DNA from: a bacterium
GTDB lineage: Bacteria > Patescibacteriota > Microgenomatia > UBA1406 > GWC2-37-13
Length of the DNA: 64,000 nucleotides
Assembly: GCA_021789995.1 (NCBI GenBank)
Contig: JAJYIQ010000001.1
Span: 496,001-560,000, forward strand
Direction: 5' to 3'
The position numbers and the translations under genes were made by a program. This document shows positions 8,349-16,505 of the stretch, piece after piece. The notes below the pieces were generated by a model that worked only from the letters and a program-made list of their open reading frames with translations, made no database searches and was not told where the DNA came from. The first letter of the stretch is position 1. The number at the start of each line of letters is the position of its first letter.

Positions 8349-8710
8349 CTCCTGCCCAATCCGCGACCGATATCTTTGGGAAAATTTCTCCACCCTCCGG
8401 CATGGGTAGTGCCACCGGCGATCCGATTGCCGACTTGGGACGTTTACTTGGACTAGGAATAAATATATTTCTGACTATCGCCGGTTTAGCCACCCTTATC
8501 TATTTATTGTGGGGCGCTTTTGATTGGATTACCTCAAACGGCGAGAAGGAAAAAATCCAGAAAGCACAAAACAAAATTACTGATGCGGTCATCGGCTTAA
8601 TACTTATTTTTGTCGTCTTTGCCGTTTTTGGTCTTTTGGCCGGCAATCTTTTGGGAATCGTCGTCAACACACCGCAGGGCTGGGAGCTTAAAATCCCGAC
8701 AATGCAGTAA
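8345..8710 (+). CDS. Small pilin-like membrane protein (VirB2/TrbC type)
   Basis: A 121-residue protein: a polar N-terminus rich in Gly/Pro/Ser, a helix at about 33-58, the loop NGEKEKIQKAQNKI and a second helix at about 75-98. The loop matches the preceding protein (NGD...IKKAQ), so the pair probably arose by duplication. The 3' end overlaps the convergent decarboxylase gene by 23 bp. A pilin or secretion-channel subunit is the best guess. Confidence 0.6.
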   Translation: MTPAQSATDIFGKISPPSGMGSATGDPIADLGRLLGLGINIFLTIAGLATLIYLLWGAFDWITSNGEKEKIQKAQNKITDAVIGLILIFVVFAVFGLLAGNLLGIVVNTPQGWELKIPTMQ

Positions 8711-9641
8711 TTCGGGCTCCGGCCGATGGAAAATTAACAATTATCTTTTTTATTTCTTTTATCGCTTTTAACCTCTTAACGATACTGGATTCATCTTTTT
8801 TTTGACAAATCAGATGCAAATGCGGACCGGCATCGATGGTAAAATAAACCGGCAATCCTTCACGCCGCCAGTTAATAACCTCCCGCATTAACCGTATTGT
8901 TGTCGGCCGCCAGTAGATTAATGGCGGAACGGAAGTTAACATCACCGCATGCATTTCCAGCGCCTCCGCCTCAACTATTTCTCCGAACTGATTAAAATTT
9001 TTATCCCTCATTGCTTTTTTAAGCTGATTGATTTTGTCATTAATATGAGCCATCCTTGGTGAAAAAAACAAACTGGACTGGGCCGACCTGTGCCCAGCGG
9101 TAGTGGACACATCTTTTTTTCCTTCGTCAACGACGGCGACAACATCAATAATATCCCAGTATTCCGGTGGATAAAGGGAAACGGCATAAGATGTTTCCCA
9201 TTCAACAAAACCATTGGGGATTGACCGACAGGCACTCCCGGAACCCATTCGGGCAAGCATGGATAATTCTTTTTCGGACAAGCGTAAACCGACCGCGGCA
9301 GTCGCCGCCAAAGTTAGCGCGGCAAAACCGGACGCCGACGATGCCAATCCGCCGGCAGTCGGGAAATTATTTTTCGAAATTACTTTCACCTTATCGCTAA
9401 CTTTTGCCCGCCTTCTGATCATATCGATAAAATCGATAACCCGTGGCGCATCACTGCCGCTTTTATCGATTTCCACGCAATCGTTTTCTAAATCTTTCGA
9501 AAACTCCACCGTCGTTGTCGTTTGCAAATTGCTTAAATTCATGGAAATGCTCGTATTCGCCGGTAAACGCAGTTTTTCATCCTTCTTTCCCCAGTATTTT
9601 ATAAATGCAATATTGGATGGCGCAATCGCGGTGGCTTTCAT
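8688..9641 (-). CDS. mvaD: Diphosphomevalonate decarboxylase family enzyme
   Basis: A 317-residue GHMP-fold enzyme that in the classical pathway converts diphosphomevalonate to IPP with ATP and release of CO2. The signature N-terminus APSNIAFIKYWGKKDEKLR, the SASGFAAL loop and the catalytic Asp in TIDAGPHLHLIC are present; many homologues have Asn where this has His after DAGP. Members of this family in some lineages act on phosphomevalonate instead, and sequence alone does not settle this. Its start overlaps the stop of the upstream kinase-Nudix gene by ATGA. It is the last gene of the mevalonate run. Confidence 0.88.
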   Translation of the reverse strand: MKATAIAPSNIAFIKYWGKKDEKLRLPANTSISMNLSNLQTTTTVEFSKDLENDCVEIDKSGSDAPRVIDFIDMIRRRAKVSDKVKVISKNNFPTAGGLASSASGFAALTLAATAAVGLRLSEKELSMLARMGSGSACRSIPNGFVEWETSYAVSLYPPEYWDIIDVVAVVDEGKKDVSTTAGHRSAQSSLFFSPRMAHINDKINQLKKAMRDKNFNQFGEIVEAEALEMHAVMLTSVPPLIYWRPTTIRLMREVINWRREGLPVYFTIDAGPHLHLICQKKDESSIVKRLKAIKEIKKIIVNFPSAGARITALSGF

Positions 9642-11041
9642 ATTAAATTCAACCGTTTAAAACTTTCGACGGCCAAGGGGGCTAATTTCGGCAGATAATT
9701 CCTAATTTCGTTTTTCGGGACAAACCGTACTTCTTCGACTTCTGTTTCATTAATTTTGAAGGGTCCTTCATATTTCCCGGTATAAAGAAAGTCCATTTCC
9801 GTTTCCGTCGACCGTTCCGCAATAAATTGTTTGAGAAATTTCAATTCCGTCCTGACGCCGATTTCTTCGAACAACTCCCGTTTCGCACATTCAAGAGCCG
9901 TCTCGCCTTTACCGACATGGCCTGAGGCGGAAATAGTATATAGATTAGGGTGCTTATCCTTAAACCGGCTTCTTTTCTGCAACAGCACTTCCCCTTTTTG
10001 GTTGAATAAAACCACTCCGGTTGCCCGATGGATGAGATTTTTGTCATGATGGCATTCGTATCTTGTATTGTAATTAATGATGTTATTGTCGTGATCGACA
10101 ACGACAAATATTTCGTTTTGGTCGTCAGTCGTTTCAATCCGCACCCCTTCGGCATGATTGTCGACGACAATCACTTCCCCTCCCGCATTAACGATCGCCT
10201 GCTCAACTGCTTTTCGTTTCTCAGGAGACACGAGGGCAATCATACAGTCGCCACCGCCGGCGCCGGATAGTTTTGCCCCATACGCACCCGCCTTAATGGT
10301 CACATCCACCATTTCATCCAGTTTTGGCGTGCTAACTCCCAACTCCTGCAATAACCGGTGATTTTGCGTCATTAATTTCCCCAATTTGGAATAATTTTTT
10401 TGGCTAATTTCTTTTTTTGCCGATTCGACTAATGTGGCAATTTGGGAAAACAACCGGTGCATGGCGTCTTTTTTTGTCCGGAATGCCTCGGCGACTTTGC
10501 GGACATAAAACGGCGTATCCGCTTTGATACCGGAATAACCGACAACCAACGGCAAATTTTCCGTCGGTAACGATTCGATTTTTTTGCCCCCGGTCAAGAA
10601 ATATAAAGTACCGCCGTACGTCGCGGCGGCAATATCGAAACCGCTCCCGACGCCTTGCACTTCCAGATTGACCTGATAGCTCAAGTCGAAAATTTGTTTA
10701 TTAGTCAAGTCGGTCCGGAATAACTCGTTCAATGCTTTATACGTGGCAACGGTTACCGCCGACGAGGAGCCCAAACCAACACTGTGGGAAAAATCGCCTT
10801 TGGTCGTGATGCGAACGGATTTGTTGATTTTGAATTTTTCCTTGAAATGGGCAATCGACTCCAGTACAAAGCGGCTCTCCTTCACTTGGGGAGAAATGAT
10901 TTCATCCTCTTTTTTATCGGTTATTTCCGCTTCCACATATAACCGCTTATCAACAGCGGTCACGATACACGGATAGTCGTAGACAACAGCATGATCACCC
11001 AACAACAACAATTTTCCCGGTGCCGATATTTTGATGGTCAT
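9638..11041 (-). CDS. GHMP kinase (likely phosphomevalonate kinase) fused to a Nudix/IPP-isomerase-like domain
   Basis: A 467-residue two-domain protein. Residues 1 to about 305 are a GHMP kinase: APGKLLLLGDHAVVY, the ATP loop GLGSSSA (89-95), GVGSGFDIAAATYGG and SGAGGGDC (259-266). The last motif, with Asp-Cys, favours phosphomevalonate kinase over mevalonate kinase, and a separate mevalonate kinase lies upstream. Residues about 335-467 form a Nudix domain with a full Nudix box (374-396: G-x5-E-x7-REL-x-EE-x-G) and HRAT resembling type I IPP isomerases. The isomerase Cys of the xCGH motif is Ser here (SASGH, 371-375). A fused next-step enzyme in the same pathway is plausible, but isomerase activity is not assured. 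Confidence 0.82.
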   Translation of the reverse strand: MTIKISAPGKLLLLGDHAVVYDYPCIVTAVDKRLYVEAEITDKKEDEIISPQVKESRFVLESIAHFKEKFKINKSVRITTKGDFSHSVGLGSSSAVTVATYKALNELFRTDLTNKQIFDLSYQVNLEVQGVGSGFDIAAATYGGTLYFLTGGKKIESLPTENLPLVVGYSGIKADTPFYVRKVAEAFRTKKDAMHRLFSQIATLVESAKKEISQKNYSKLGKLMTQNHRLLQELGVSTPKLDEMVDVTIKAGAYGAKLSGAGGGDCMIALVSPEKRKAVEQAIVNAGGEVIVVDNHAEGVRIETTDDQNEIFVVVDHDNNIINYNTRYECHHDKNLIHRATGVVLFNQKGEVLLQKRSRFKDKHPNLYTISASGHVGKGETALECAKRELFEEIGVRTELKFLKQFIAERSTETEMDFLYTGKYEGPFKINETEVEEVRFVPKNEIRNYLPKLAPLAVESFKRLNLI

Positions 11042-11982
11042 GATTCTTTTTTAACGCCGGTATACGACTGGCAAAATTTGAAATATTTTATTTTATTGTC
11101 TTGCAGGAATTTTTCCAAACCCTTTTTATTTTTGGTAAAAAATAGCAGATACCCGGATCCTGTTTTGACACCGCCACCGCCGGTCACTTTTCCAACACCG
11201 AAAGGCTCTAATTGTTTCAACAAATTTTTAGTACTCTTCGAAACCACTCCCAGCATATCCAATAATATTTGGTTGTCAATAACACATTGAGCAAAGAATT
11301 GAACATCTTTTTTAATTATGGAAACAGCCATCCGTTTTGTTGTTTTTTCAATATCATTCAGGACGTTTTCGATCAGCGCCGGATTTTTATTGTATTTCTT
11401 ACCAACCATTTGTACCATTTCACCGGTTTTCTCTTGCGGATTACCGCTGTCGATAATGTAAAGATTATCATCAATAATTTTCGGAATTTTGAAATTCATT
11501 GAAGAAATCGTTTTCAGAAATTCGAATTCTTTCCGATAATAAACCAGTCCGCCAAAACACGAAGTGCTTGGATCAACACCGGATGCATTAATATGAAATA
11601 CCTTTTCCATCAGATAAGCAACATTATTGATCGTTTCCTTGCTCCATTCCCGGCCGGTATAAAAATCGAGCAAGCTGGCGACACCAACGACGGAAAAGGC
11701 TCCTGACGATCCCAAACGCTGTTTAACCGGTATATCAGACACGATTTCGTAACCAAATTCCCCGTCGGTAAATCGGATATTGTTCTTTTTCAAATAGTCT
11801 TTAACGATTTTTGCCATAGTCACAACATTGGGATCAATATCTTTTTTTGTAGCTCTGCTTTTCCAAATGCTGAATTTTATCCGCAAATCAAGAGCGGCAA
11901 TCAGACCCGGTTTGCCGTAAACCACGGCATGTTCACCCGAAAGAATGATTTTTGCCGGTGCCGAATAGACAATTGTTTTCAT
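11038..11982 (-). CDS. mvk: Mevalonate kinase
   Basis: A 314-residue GHMP kinase that phosphorylates mevalonate. It starts with SAPAKIILSGEHAVVYGKPG and has the ATP loop RLGSSGAFSV (about 89-98), the substrate-side SGVDPSTSCFGGLVYY and a C-terminal TGGGGVKTGSGYLL in place of the usual GAGGGGC loop. The GEHAVVYGKP start and the SGxD motif fit mevalonate kinase better than the neighbouring GHMP protein does. It overlaps both neighbours by 4 bp (ATGA), indicating translational coupling. Confidence 0.85.
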   Translation of the reverse strand: MKTIVYSAPAKIILSGEHAVVYGKPGLIAALDLRIKFSIWKSRATKKDIDPNVVTMAKIVKDYLKKNNIRFTDGEFGYEIVSDIPVKQRLGSSGAFSVVGVASLLDFYTGREWSKETINNVAYLMEKVFHINASGVDPSTSCFGGLVYYRKEFEFLKTISSMNFKIPKIIDDNLYIIDSGNPQEKTGEMVQMVGKKYNKNPALIENVLNDIEKTTKRMAVSIIKKDVQFFAQCVIDNQILLDMLGVVSKSTKNLLKQLEPFGVGKVTGGGGVKTGSGYLLFFTKNKKGLEKFLQDNKIKYFKFCQSYTGVKKES

Positions 11983-12278
11983 AACGGCTTGGCTTTTAGG
12001 CCGTAAGTAATAACGTCTTCGCTTGATTCTTCCCGGACCTTGCGGAGGGTGACGACAACCGGTAAACCGATTTGCAAATCTTTTTGCTCACAATCAACCA
12101 GCTGGCAAGTAATTTTATCGCCGTTAGCCAGATTAATAATCGCTACCGGATACGGAGCATATTTTTTGAAATCATTTCCGGCCACATAGACGGTCGTCCA
12201 GGCAACAACCGTTCCTTTCTGACCTAAACGGTTTCTGATATCCTTCTGCCGCCGCCAGATTTTAACTGGTGAAATCAT
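11979..12278 (-). CDS. DUF35-type OB-fold protein lacking the zinc ribbon
   Basis: A 99-residue protein matching the OB-fold half of DUF35 proteins: GTVVAWTTVYVAG, PYPVAIINLANGDKITCQLV, then VVVTLRKVRE. In archaea a DUF35 protein bridges acetoacetyl-CoA thiolase and HMG-CoA synthase so the unfavourable thiolase product is passed on, and the gene order here (HMGS, thiolase, DUF35) supports that role. Typical members are about 130 residues and carry four zinc-ribbon cysteines at the N-terminus. Here the N-terminal helix (KIWRRQKDIRNRLG) runs straight into the OB fold and the ribbon is missing. Confidence 0.75.
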   Translation of the reverse strand: MISPVKIWRRQKDIRNRLGQKGTVVAWTTVYVAGNDFKKYAPYPVAIINLANGDKITCQLVDCEQKDLQIGLPVVVTLRKVREESSEDVITYGLKAKPL

Positions 12279-12281
12279 TTT

Positions 12282-13436
12282 CTATATACCTAAAATTGTA
12301 ACTACTGCCGTCCCACCGCTTCCACCAACGTTATGTGCCAAACCGTATCGACAATTCTTAACTTGCCTTTTTTCCGCCTGGCCGCACAACTGCAAAAAAA
12401 GTTCACCAATCTGTTTGACTCCGGTGGCACCAACCGGATGGCCGGCAGCTTTCAATCCACCGGACGTATTAACGATTAATGGCGAACCGGAGCCAAACTG
12501 AGTCGACAGTTCTTTTATCCGCGCTCCGCCTTCACCTTTTTTCCAGAATCCCAAATCTTCCATCGCCAGAATCTCGGCGATGGAAAAGCAATCATGCAAT
12601 TCCGCTACGTTGATATCCCTTCTTGCCAGCTTCGCTTCTCTGAATGCCTGCTCAGCGGCAATTTTTACCGCCAGTAATGTATCGAGATTCTTTCTTTTGG
12701 ACAGACTGATAGCATCGCTGGCCGTCTTCGTGGATAAGATGGTCACTTTATTTTTCATTTTTCCAATCATTTTCTTATCGCTCGTCAAAACTAATGCCGC
12801 TGCCCCATCCGATATCGGCGAACTGTCCAATACTTTTAACGGTGCAGCAATACAGGCACTTTTTAAGACTTGATTGACGGTAATAATATTACGGAAATGG
12901 GCTTTATCATTCAGGCTGCCGTGAAAATGATTTTTGACTCCGACATAGGCCAGGTTTTCTTCGGTATAACCATATTTTTGCAAGTAATAATTGGCGATTA
13001 TGGCGTATAAACCGGGAAATGTTAGGCCGGCCGCCTGCTCCTCGCCTGATGCCGCCGTCATCAAAGCGCCGGTTGTTTCTTCCGGTGAATAGTCGGTCAT
13101 TTTTTCCGCGCCGACGACCAACACGGTTTTTGCCGCTCCCGCCTGCAAATAATTATTGGCCAGGTGAAAAGCGATACCACCTGATGCGCAGGCCGCTTCC
13201 GACCGGAAAATCGGGATATTTACCCCCATGATTTCGGCAATTTTGGACGGTGTGTGCAGGTTATTACCAAGTACACCGGCCAGCATGTTGGAAAAGAAAA
13301 TGGCGTCAATCTGTTTTTTATCAATACCGGCATTTTTCAATACACCGGTTATCGCCTCATCGATTAGTTCCGACAGGGATTGTTCCCAGATCTCGCCGAA
13401 ACGGGTAGTGTAATAACCGGTTACGTATATTTTCAT
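12282..13436 (-). CDS. Acetyl-CoA C-acetyltransferase, archaeal/SCP-x thiolase type
   Basis: A 384-residue thiolase that condenses two acetyl-CoA into acetoacetyl-CoA, the first mevalonate step. The nucleophile is C83 in EAACASGG. Later motifs are ELHDCFSIAE, GHPVGATG and a C-terminal NVGGSGGTA. The HDCF block and the lack of a C-terminal Cys place it with archaeal and sterol-carrier-protein-type thiolases rather than bacterial PhaA. It ends 3 bp before DUF35. A palindromic repeat separates it from HMGS upstream. Confidence 0.87.
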   Translation of the reverse strand: MKIYVTGYYTTRFGEIWEQSLSELIDEAITGVLKNAGIDKKQIDAIFFSNMLAGVLGNNLHTPSKIAEIMGVNIPIFRSEAACASGGIAFHLANNYLQAGAAKTVLVVGAEKMTDYSPEETTGALMTAASGEEQAAGLTFPGLYAIIANYYLQKYGYTEENLAYVGVKNHFHGSLNDKAHFRNIITVNQVLKSACIAAPLKVLDSSPISDGAAALVLTSDKKMIGKMKNKVTILSTKTASDAISLSKRKNLDTLLAVKIAAEQAFREAKLARRDINVAELHDCFSIAEILAMEDLGFWKKGEGGARIKELSTQFGSGSPLIVNTSGGLKAAGHPVGATGVKQIGELFLQLCGQAEKRQVKNCRYGLAHNVGGSGGTAVVTILGI

Positions 13437-13450
13437 ATTTTTTAGTTTCT

Positions 13451-13496
13451 GTCATCCAGAGTGAGCACAGCGAATCGGAGGGTCGCTCGGAATGAC
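13451..13496. repeat. REP-like palindrome between HMGS and thiolase
   Basis: GTCATCCAGAGTGAG at the left and CGCTCGGAATGAC at the right form an imperfect inverted repeat around an AGCGAATCGGAGG core. It fills most of the 67-bp gap. This GTCATxCxGAGxGA pattern resembles dispersed palindromes found in many bacterial genomes. Confidence 0.6.
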
Positions 13497-13503
13497 AAAG
13501 AAA

Positions 13504-14526
13504 TTAAATATTATTCATAAACTTCAAATACGTCGGGTAATCAATATATTTTTTGGCCGATAATTTTTCCGTAAAATTCTTTCTTACCTTATCTAAATTT
13601 TTCGTCACTTTAAACACAAAGGCATCGCTTCCCGCGCCGGATCCATAAGACGCAAAAAAAATCAGATCATTAGCTTTTGCTTCTTCCAAAACAGACATCA
13701 GCCCCATCAATCCTGATGCGGTATACGAATTACCCAGCTCTTGAATAACTAATGATTTGGAGAGCTGTTTTGGCGTAAATCCGAGCGAAGCCGCAATCGT
13801 TTGGGGAAATTTGCCATTGGGCATATGGAAAACCACGTGCTGGAATTTTTCCGGCGTAAGTTTTGTTTTAGCAAGCAGTGATTTAGCCGCCTGACCAATA
13901 TGATAAAAATATGAGGGCTTGCCGGTAAAACGGCCGCCGTGGGAAGGGTAGCGGATACCTTCCCGGCGCCAGAAATCCGGCGTGTCCGAGGAAAACGATT
14001 CGTAATCGACGACTTCCAAAGCGACGTTTTCTTTTCCCAGAATGAGACTGACGGCGCCGCTTCCCGCCGTATATTCCAACGCGTCATGCGGCCGACCATT
14101 GGCTTTATCGGCGGCCAAAACCAAAGCATTGGCCGTAAAACCGGATTTGATTAACCCCAGAGCGGAAATCATGGCGCCGGTACCGGCTTTACAGGCAAAC
14201 TGGGTATCATATGCCAAATAATTGCCTTCTATTCCCAAAAATTCCGCTAGAATTGTCGCTGTCGGATTGACAACATAAGGCGGAGTCTCCGACCCAAAAA
14301 AAACTGCCCGGATCTGCCGTTTGTCAATATTGATTCCGCCAAATGCCATTGCCGCCGATTCATACGCCATTGTCAGCGAATCCTCGTCGGTATAAGCAAC
14401 CGCCTTTTCATTGATTGATAACGATTTCTTGACCTGTTCGGGATCCTTGCCCCATGTCCGGGCCAGATCCTCAACCGTTATCCGGTATTTCGGAATATAA
14501 AAACCATAAGAAACGATACCGGTCAT
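13504..14526 (-). CDS. hmgS: Hydroxymethylglutaryl-CoA synthase, archaeal type
   Basis: A 340-residue thiolase-fold enzyme that adds acetyl-CoA to acetoacetyl-CoA to form HMG-CoA. The catalytic Cys is C112 in QFACKAGTGA, with the general-base Glu in the SINEKAVAYTDED region and the His in VFHMPNGKFPQ. Its length and the short C-terminus (YIDYPTYLKF) match archaeal HMGS, shorter than the eukaryotic and Gram-positive enzymes. The gene order HMGR-HMGS-thiolase-DUF35 supports a channelling complex. Confidence 0.88.
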   Translation of the reverse strand: MTGIVSYGFYIPKYRITVEDLARTWGKDPEQVKKSLSINEKAVAYTDEDSLTMAYESAAMAFGGINIDKRQIRAVFFGSETPPYVVNPTATILAEFLGIEGNYLAYDTQFACKAGTGAMISALGLIKSGFTANALVLAADKANGRPHDALEYTAGSGAVSLILGKENVALEVVDYESFSSDTPDFWRREGIRYPSHGGRFTGKPSYFYHIGQAAKSLLAKTKLTPEKFQHVVFHMPNGKFPQTIAASLGFTPKQLSKSLVIQELGNSYTASGLMGLMSVLEEAKANDLIFFASYGSGAGSDAFVFKVTKNLDKVRKNFTEKLSAKKYIDYPTYLKFMNNI

Positions 14527-14550
14527 AAATTTAGAATTCAGAATTTATAA

Positions 14551-15648
14551 TTACCGTCCGAGTTTCGTGTGCGCTTTTGCCAGCGATCCTTCGCTTAATG
14601 ATGCCAATAACGACAATTCTCCCGCCAGCACCGCTCCACCCAATACCTCGGCCAATTCTAATGCGTTTTTGGCTTTGGTGATTTTAATCGCTTCTTGTTT
14701 CACTGTCAGTTTCGTCCCGCCGCCAACCGTTCCCAACATTACCGACGGCATATAAACTGAAAAATATAAGTCATCATTATCCAGCTGTTCGGCGACAGTT
14801 ATCCCCTGACTGCCTTCAACGACATGGGCCAAATCCTGTCCGGTTGCCGCAAAAAAAGCGGCGACGATATTGGCATAATGGCTGTTAAAACCCAATGCAC
14901 CACTCATTGCCGAACCGATCAGACATTTTGTCAACCATACCTGATATATTTTTTTTGCAGTAGTTTTTAAAACCGGCTCAATAACATTTTTCTTTAAAAC
15001 TGCCTCCGCCCAAACACGTCTCCCCCGGCCGGAAATGAAATTTAGCCATGAGGGTTTTTTATCGATGCAAAAATTACCGCTGACTGAGAGACATCTTATT
15101 CCCGTTTCCGATTCTATGAACCGGTCAAGCGTATCGGTAGCAATCGTCACCATATTCATCCCCATTGCATCACCGGTATTATAATAAAAACGGACATAGA
15201 CATACCGACCGGCAATTCTCATTCCCAGTTTTTTTAGTTTTAAGTGCGACGAAGTTTTTTCCGCCTTTTTTTTTAAACCGTCAAAATTATCATCAAGCCA
15301 TCGTTTGAATTTCAAGCTTTCTTTAATTCCCGCCGTTTCAAAAACCGGTCCGCGGGTTGTTCCAACCGTTTCGACCGCTATTTCGGCACCGCCGGACAAC
15401 TCAATTGCTTTGCAACCGCGATTAACCGATGCCACTAATGCCCCTTCCGTTGTCGCCAATGGGATATAGTGACCGTATAACGGGCCGGCCACGCCAAGAG
15501 GTAATATCGTTGCACCGATAAGGTTTTCGCAATGGATGTTTTTTTCATAATCAATATGAATATCAGCGATATTTTCCAATTTAACAGCGAGTTTTTTTTC
15601 CAAAAATTCCCGCCTTTCTTTTACTCCGCTAAAGTTACGTAAGTCCAT
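14551..15648 (-). CDS. hmgA: Hydroxymethylglutaryl-CoA reductase, class I
   Basis: A 365-residue enzyme that reduces HMG-CoA to mevalonate, the committed step. Class I landmarks are ENLIGATILPLGVAGPL, the catalytic Glu in TTEGALVAS, GDAMGMNM for the nucleotide, CIDKKPS with the catalytic Lys, ATGQDLAHVVEGSQG with the Asp, and the C-terminal His in AKAHTKLGR. There is no membrane anchor, as in archaeal and bacterial soluble forms. It is the first gene of the seven-gene mevalonate run; no clear TATAAT box is seen directly upstream, so it may be read from further up. Confidence 0.93.
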   Translation of the reverse strand: MDLRNFSGVKERREFLEKKLAVKLENIADIHIDYEKNIHCENLIGATILPLGVAGPLYGHYIPLATTEGALVASVNRGCKAIELSGGAEIAVETVGTTRGPVFETAGIKESLKFKRWLDDNFDGLKKKAEKTSSHLKLKKLGMRIAGRYVYVRFYYNTGDAMGMNMVTIATDTLDRFIESETGIRCLSVSGNFCIDKKPSWLNFISGRGRRVWAEAVLKKNVIEPVLKTTAKKIYQVWLTKCLIGSAMSGALGFNSHYANIVAAFFAATGQDLAHVVEGSQGITVAEQLDNDDLYFSVYMPSVMLGTVGGGTKLTVKQEAIKITKAKNALELAEVLGGAVLAGELSLLASLSEGSLAKAHTKLGR

Positions 15649-15685
15649 GTATTAATTAGTCGGTAACTGAATAAAAATCATTTCC

Positions 15686-16282
15686 TCAAATAAACGGTAC
15701 CCGGAAGATTTTGAGCTTATAAAGAACAATGATATAAGGAGAAATAATACACAGATAAAGAATTATTGCATAAATTATCCGGTAGAACGGTAATTTCGAG
15801 GAAAAGCGGATGGCTAAATATGAGAGAATAATTTTCCATATGAGAACAGCGACGGAAAAACTAATAAATATAATGCTAAAAATAATACCCAGCAAGGAAG
15901 TTGTCCGCGGCGGCGGTAATAAAACATAGAGAAAAGAGTTGACGACAAACCAGACCAGGGTCGGCAACAAACTATAAACAAAGGTATTGAAATAACTGCG
16001 TAGTGAAGCTGTTTTTGCCGAAAATGACGTCACCAGAAAAAAAAAGAATATACTTAACAGAAATTGGGTAAGAAAAATTAAAAAAATAAATACCGGTGGA
16101 AACGCCGTATTTTTTATTTCATGAGCCAACTGAAAGTAAATATATACAAAAAACAAAATAATCACCATTTGCCAGTAATCATTTTCCTGGCTGATCCGGC
16201 GCATCGTTTTATAGGGAGATATAATTAAACAAATGAAATTTCTAAAAACGAAAATAAAGGAAGCAATTAGGTCAGAAACCAT
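15686..16282 (-). CDS. Polytopic membrane protein, Yip1-like
   Basis: A 198-residue protein with about five hydrophobic helices. The N-terminal SPYKTMRRISQENDYWQ segment before the first helix pair and the overall five-helix pattern resemble YIP1-domain proteins. It overlaps the upstream 81-codon gene by 11 bp and belongs to the sigma-factor module just ahead of the mevalonate genes. The function is unknown. Confidence 0.5.
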   Translation of the reverse strand: MVSDLIASFIFVFRNFICLIISPYKTMRRISQENDYWQMVIILFFVYIYFQLAHEIKNTAFPPVFIFLIFLTQFLLSIFFFFLVTSFSAKTASLRSYFNTFVYSLLPTLVWFVVNSFLYVLLPPPRTTSLLGIIFSIIFISFSVAVLIWKIILSYLAIRFSSKLPFYRIIYAIILYLCIISPYIIVLYKLKIFRVPFI

Positions 16283-16505
16283 ACTGTAATAAAGTCGCCA
16301 ATTTGACTATCAACTGATTTAGCAATAGATATAAAATAATTCCTGCGGCGATCGACAAAGGAACAACCACAATTAACGGCAGAGTCTTTAAAGGAGCAGT
16401 CAGTTCCTTATAGATTCTGGTCAGGAAATCTGCACCGAGATTATTCGGTTCGATAAAGTACACTTCATGCATTTTTCTTTTTAATTTTAATTCAACTGTT
16501 TTCAT
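16272..16505 (-). CDS. Small single-pass membrane protein of a sigma-factor module
   Basis: About 77 residues from MKTVELKLK, with a charged cytosolic half and one long hydrophobic helix (PLIVVVPLSIAAGIILYLLL). It overlaps the end of the sigma-factor gene, the usual place for an anti-sigma factor, but it has no cysteine/histidine zinc-binding anti-sigma motif. A protein with a similar start (MKTLEQK) follows the other sigma factor at 43273-43650. A membrane anti-sigma role is inference. Confidence 0.5.
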   Translation of the reverse strand: MKTVELKLKRKMHEVYFIEPNNLGADFLTRIYKELTAPLKTLPLIVVVPLSIAAGIILYLLLNQLIVKLATLLQYGF

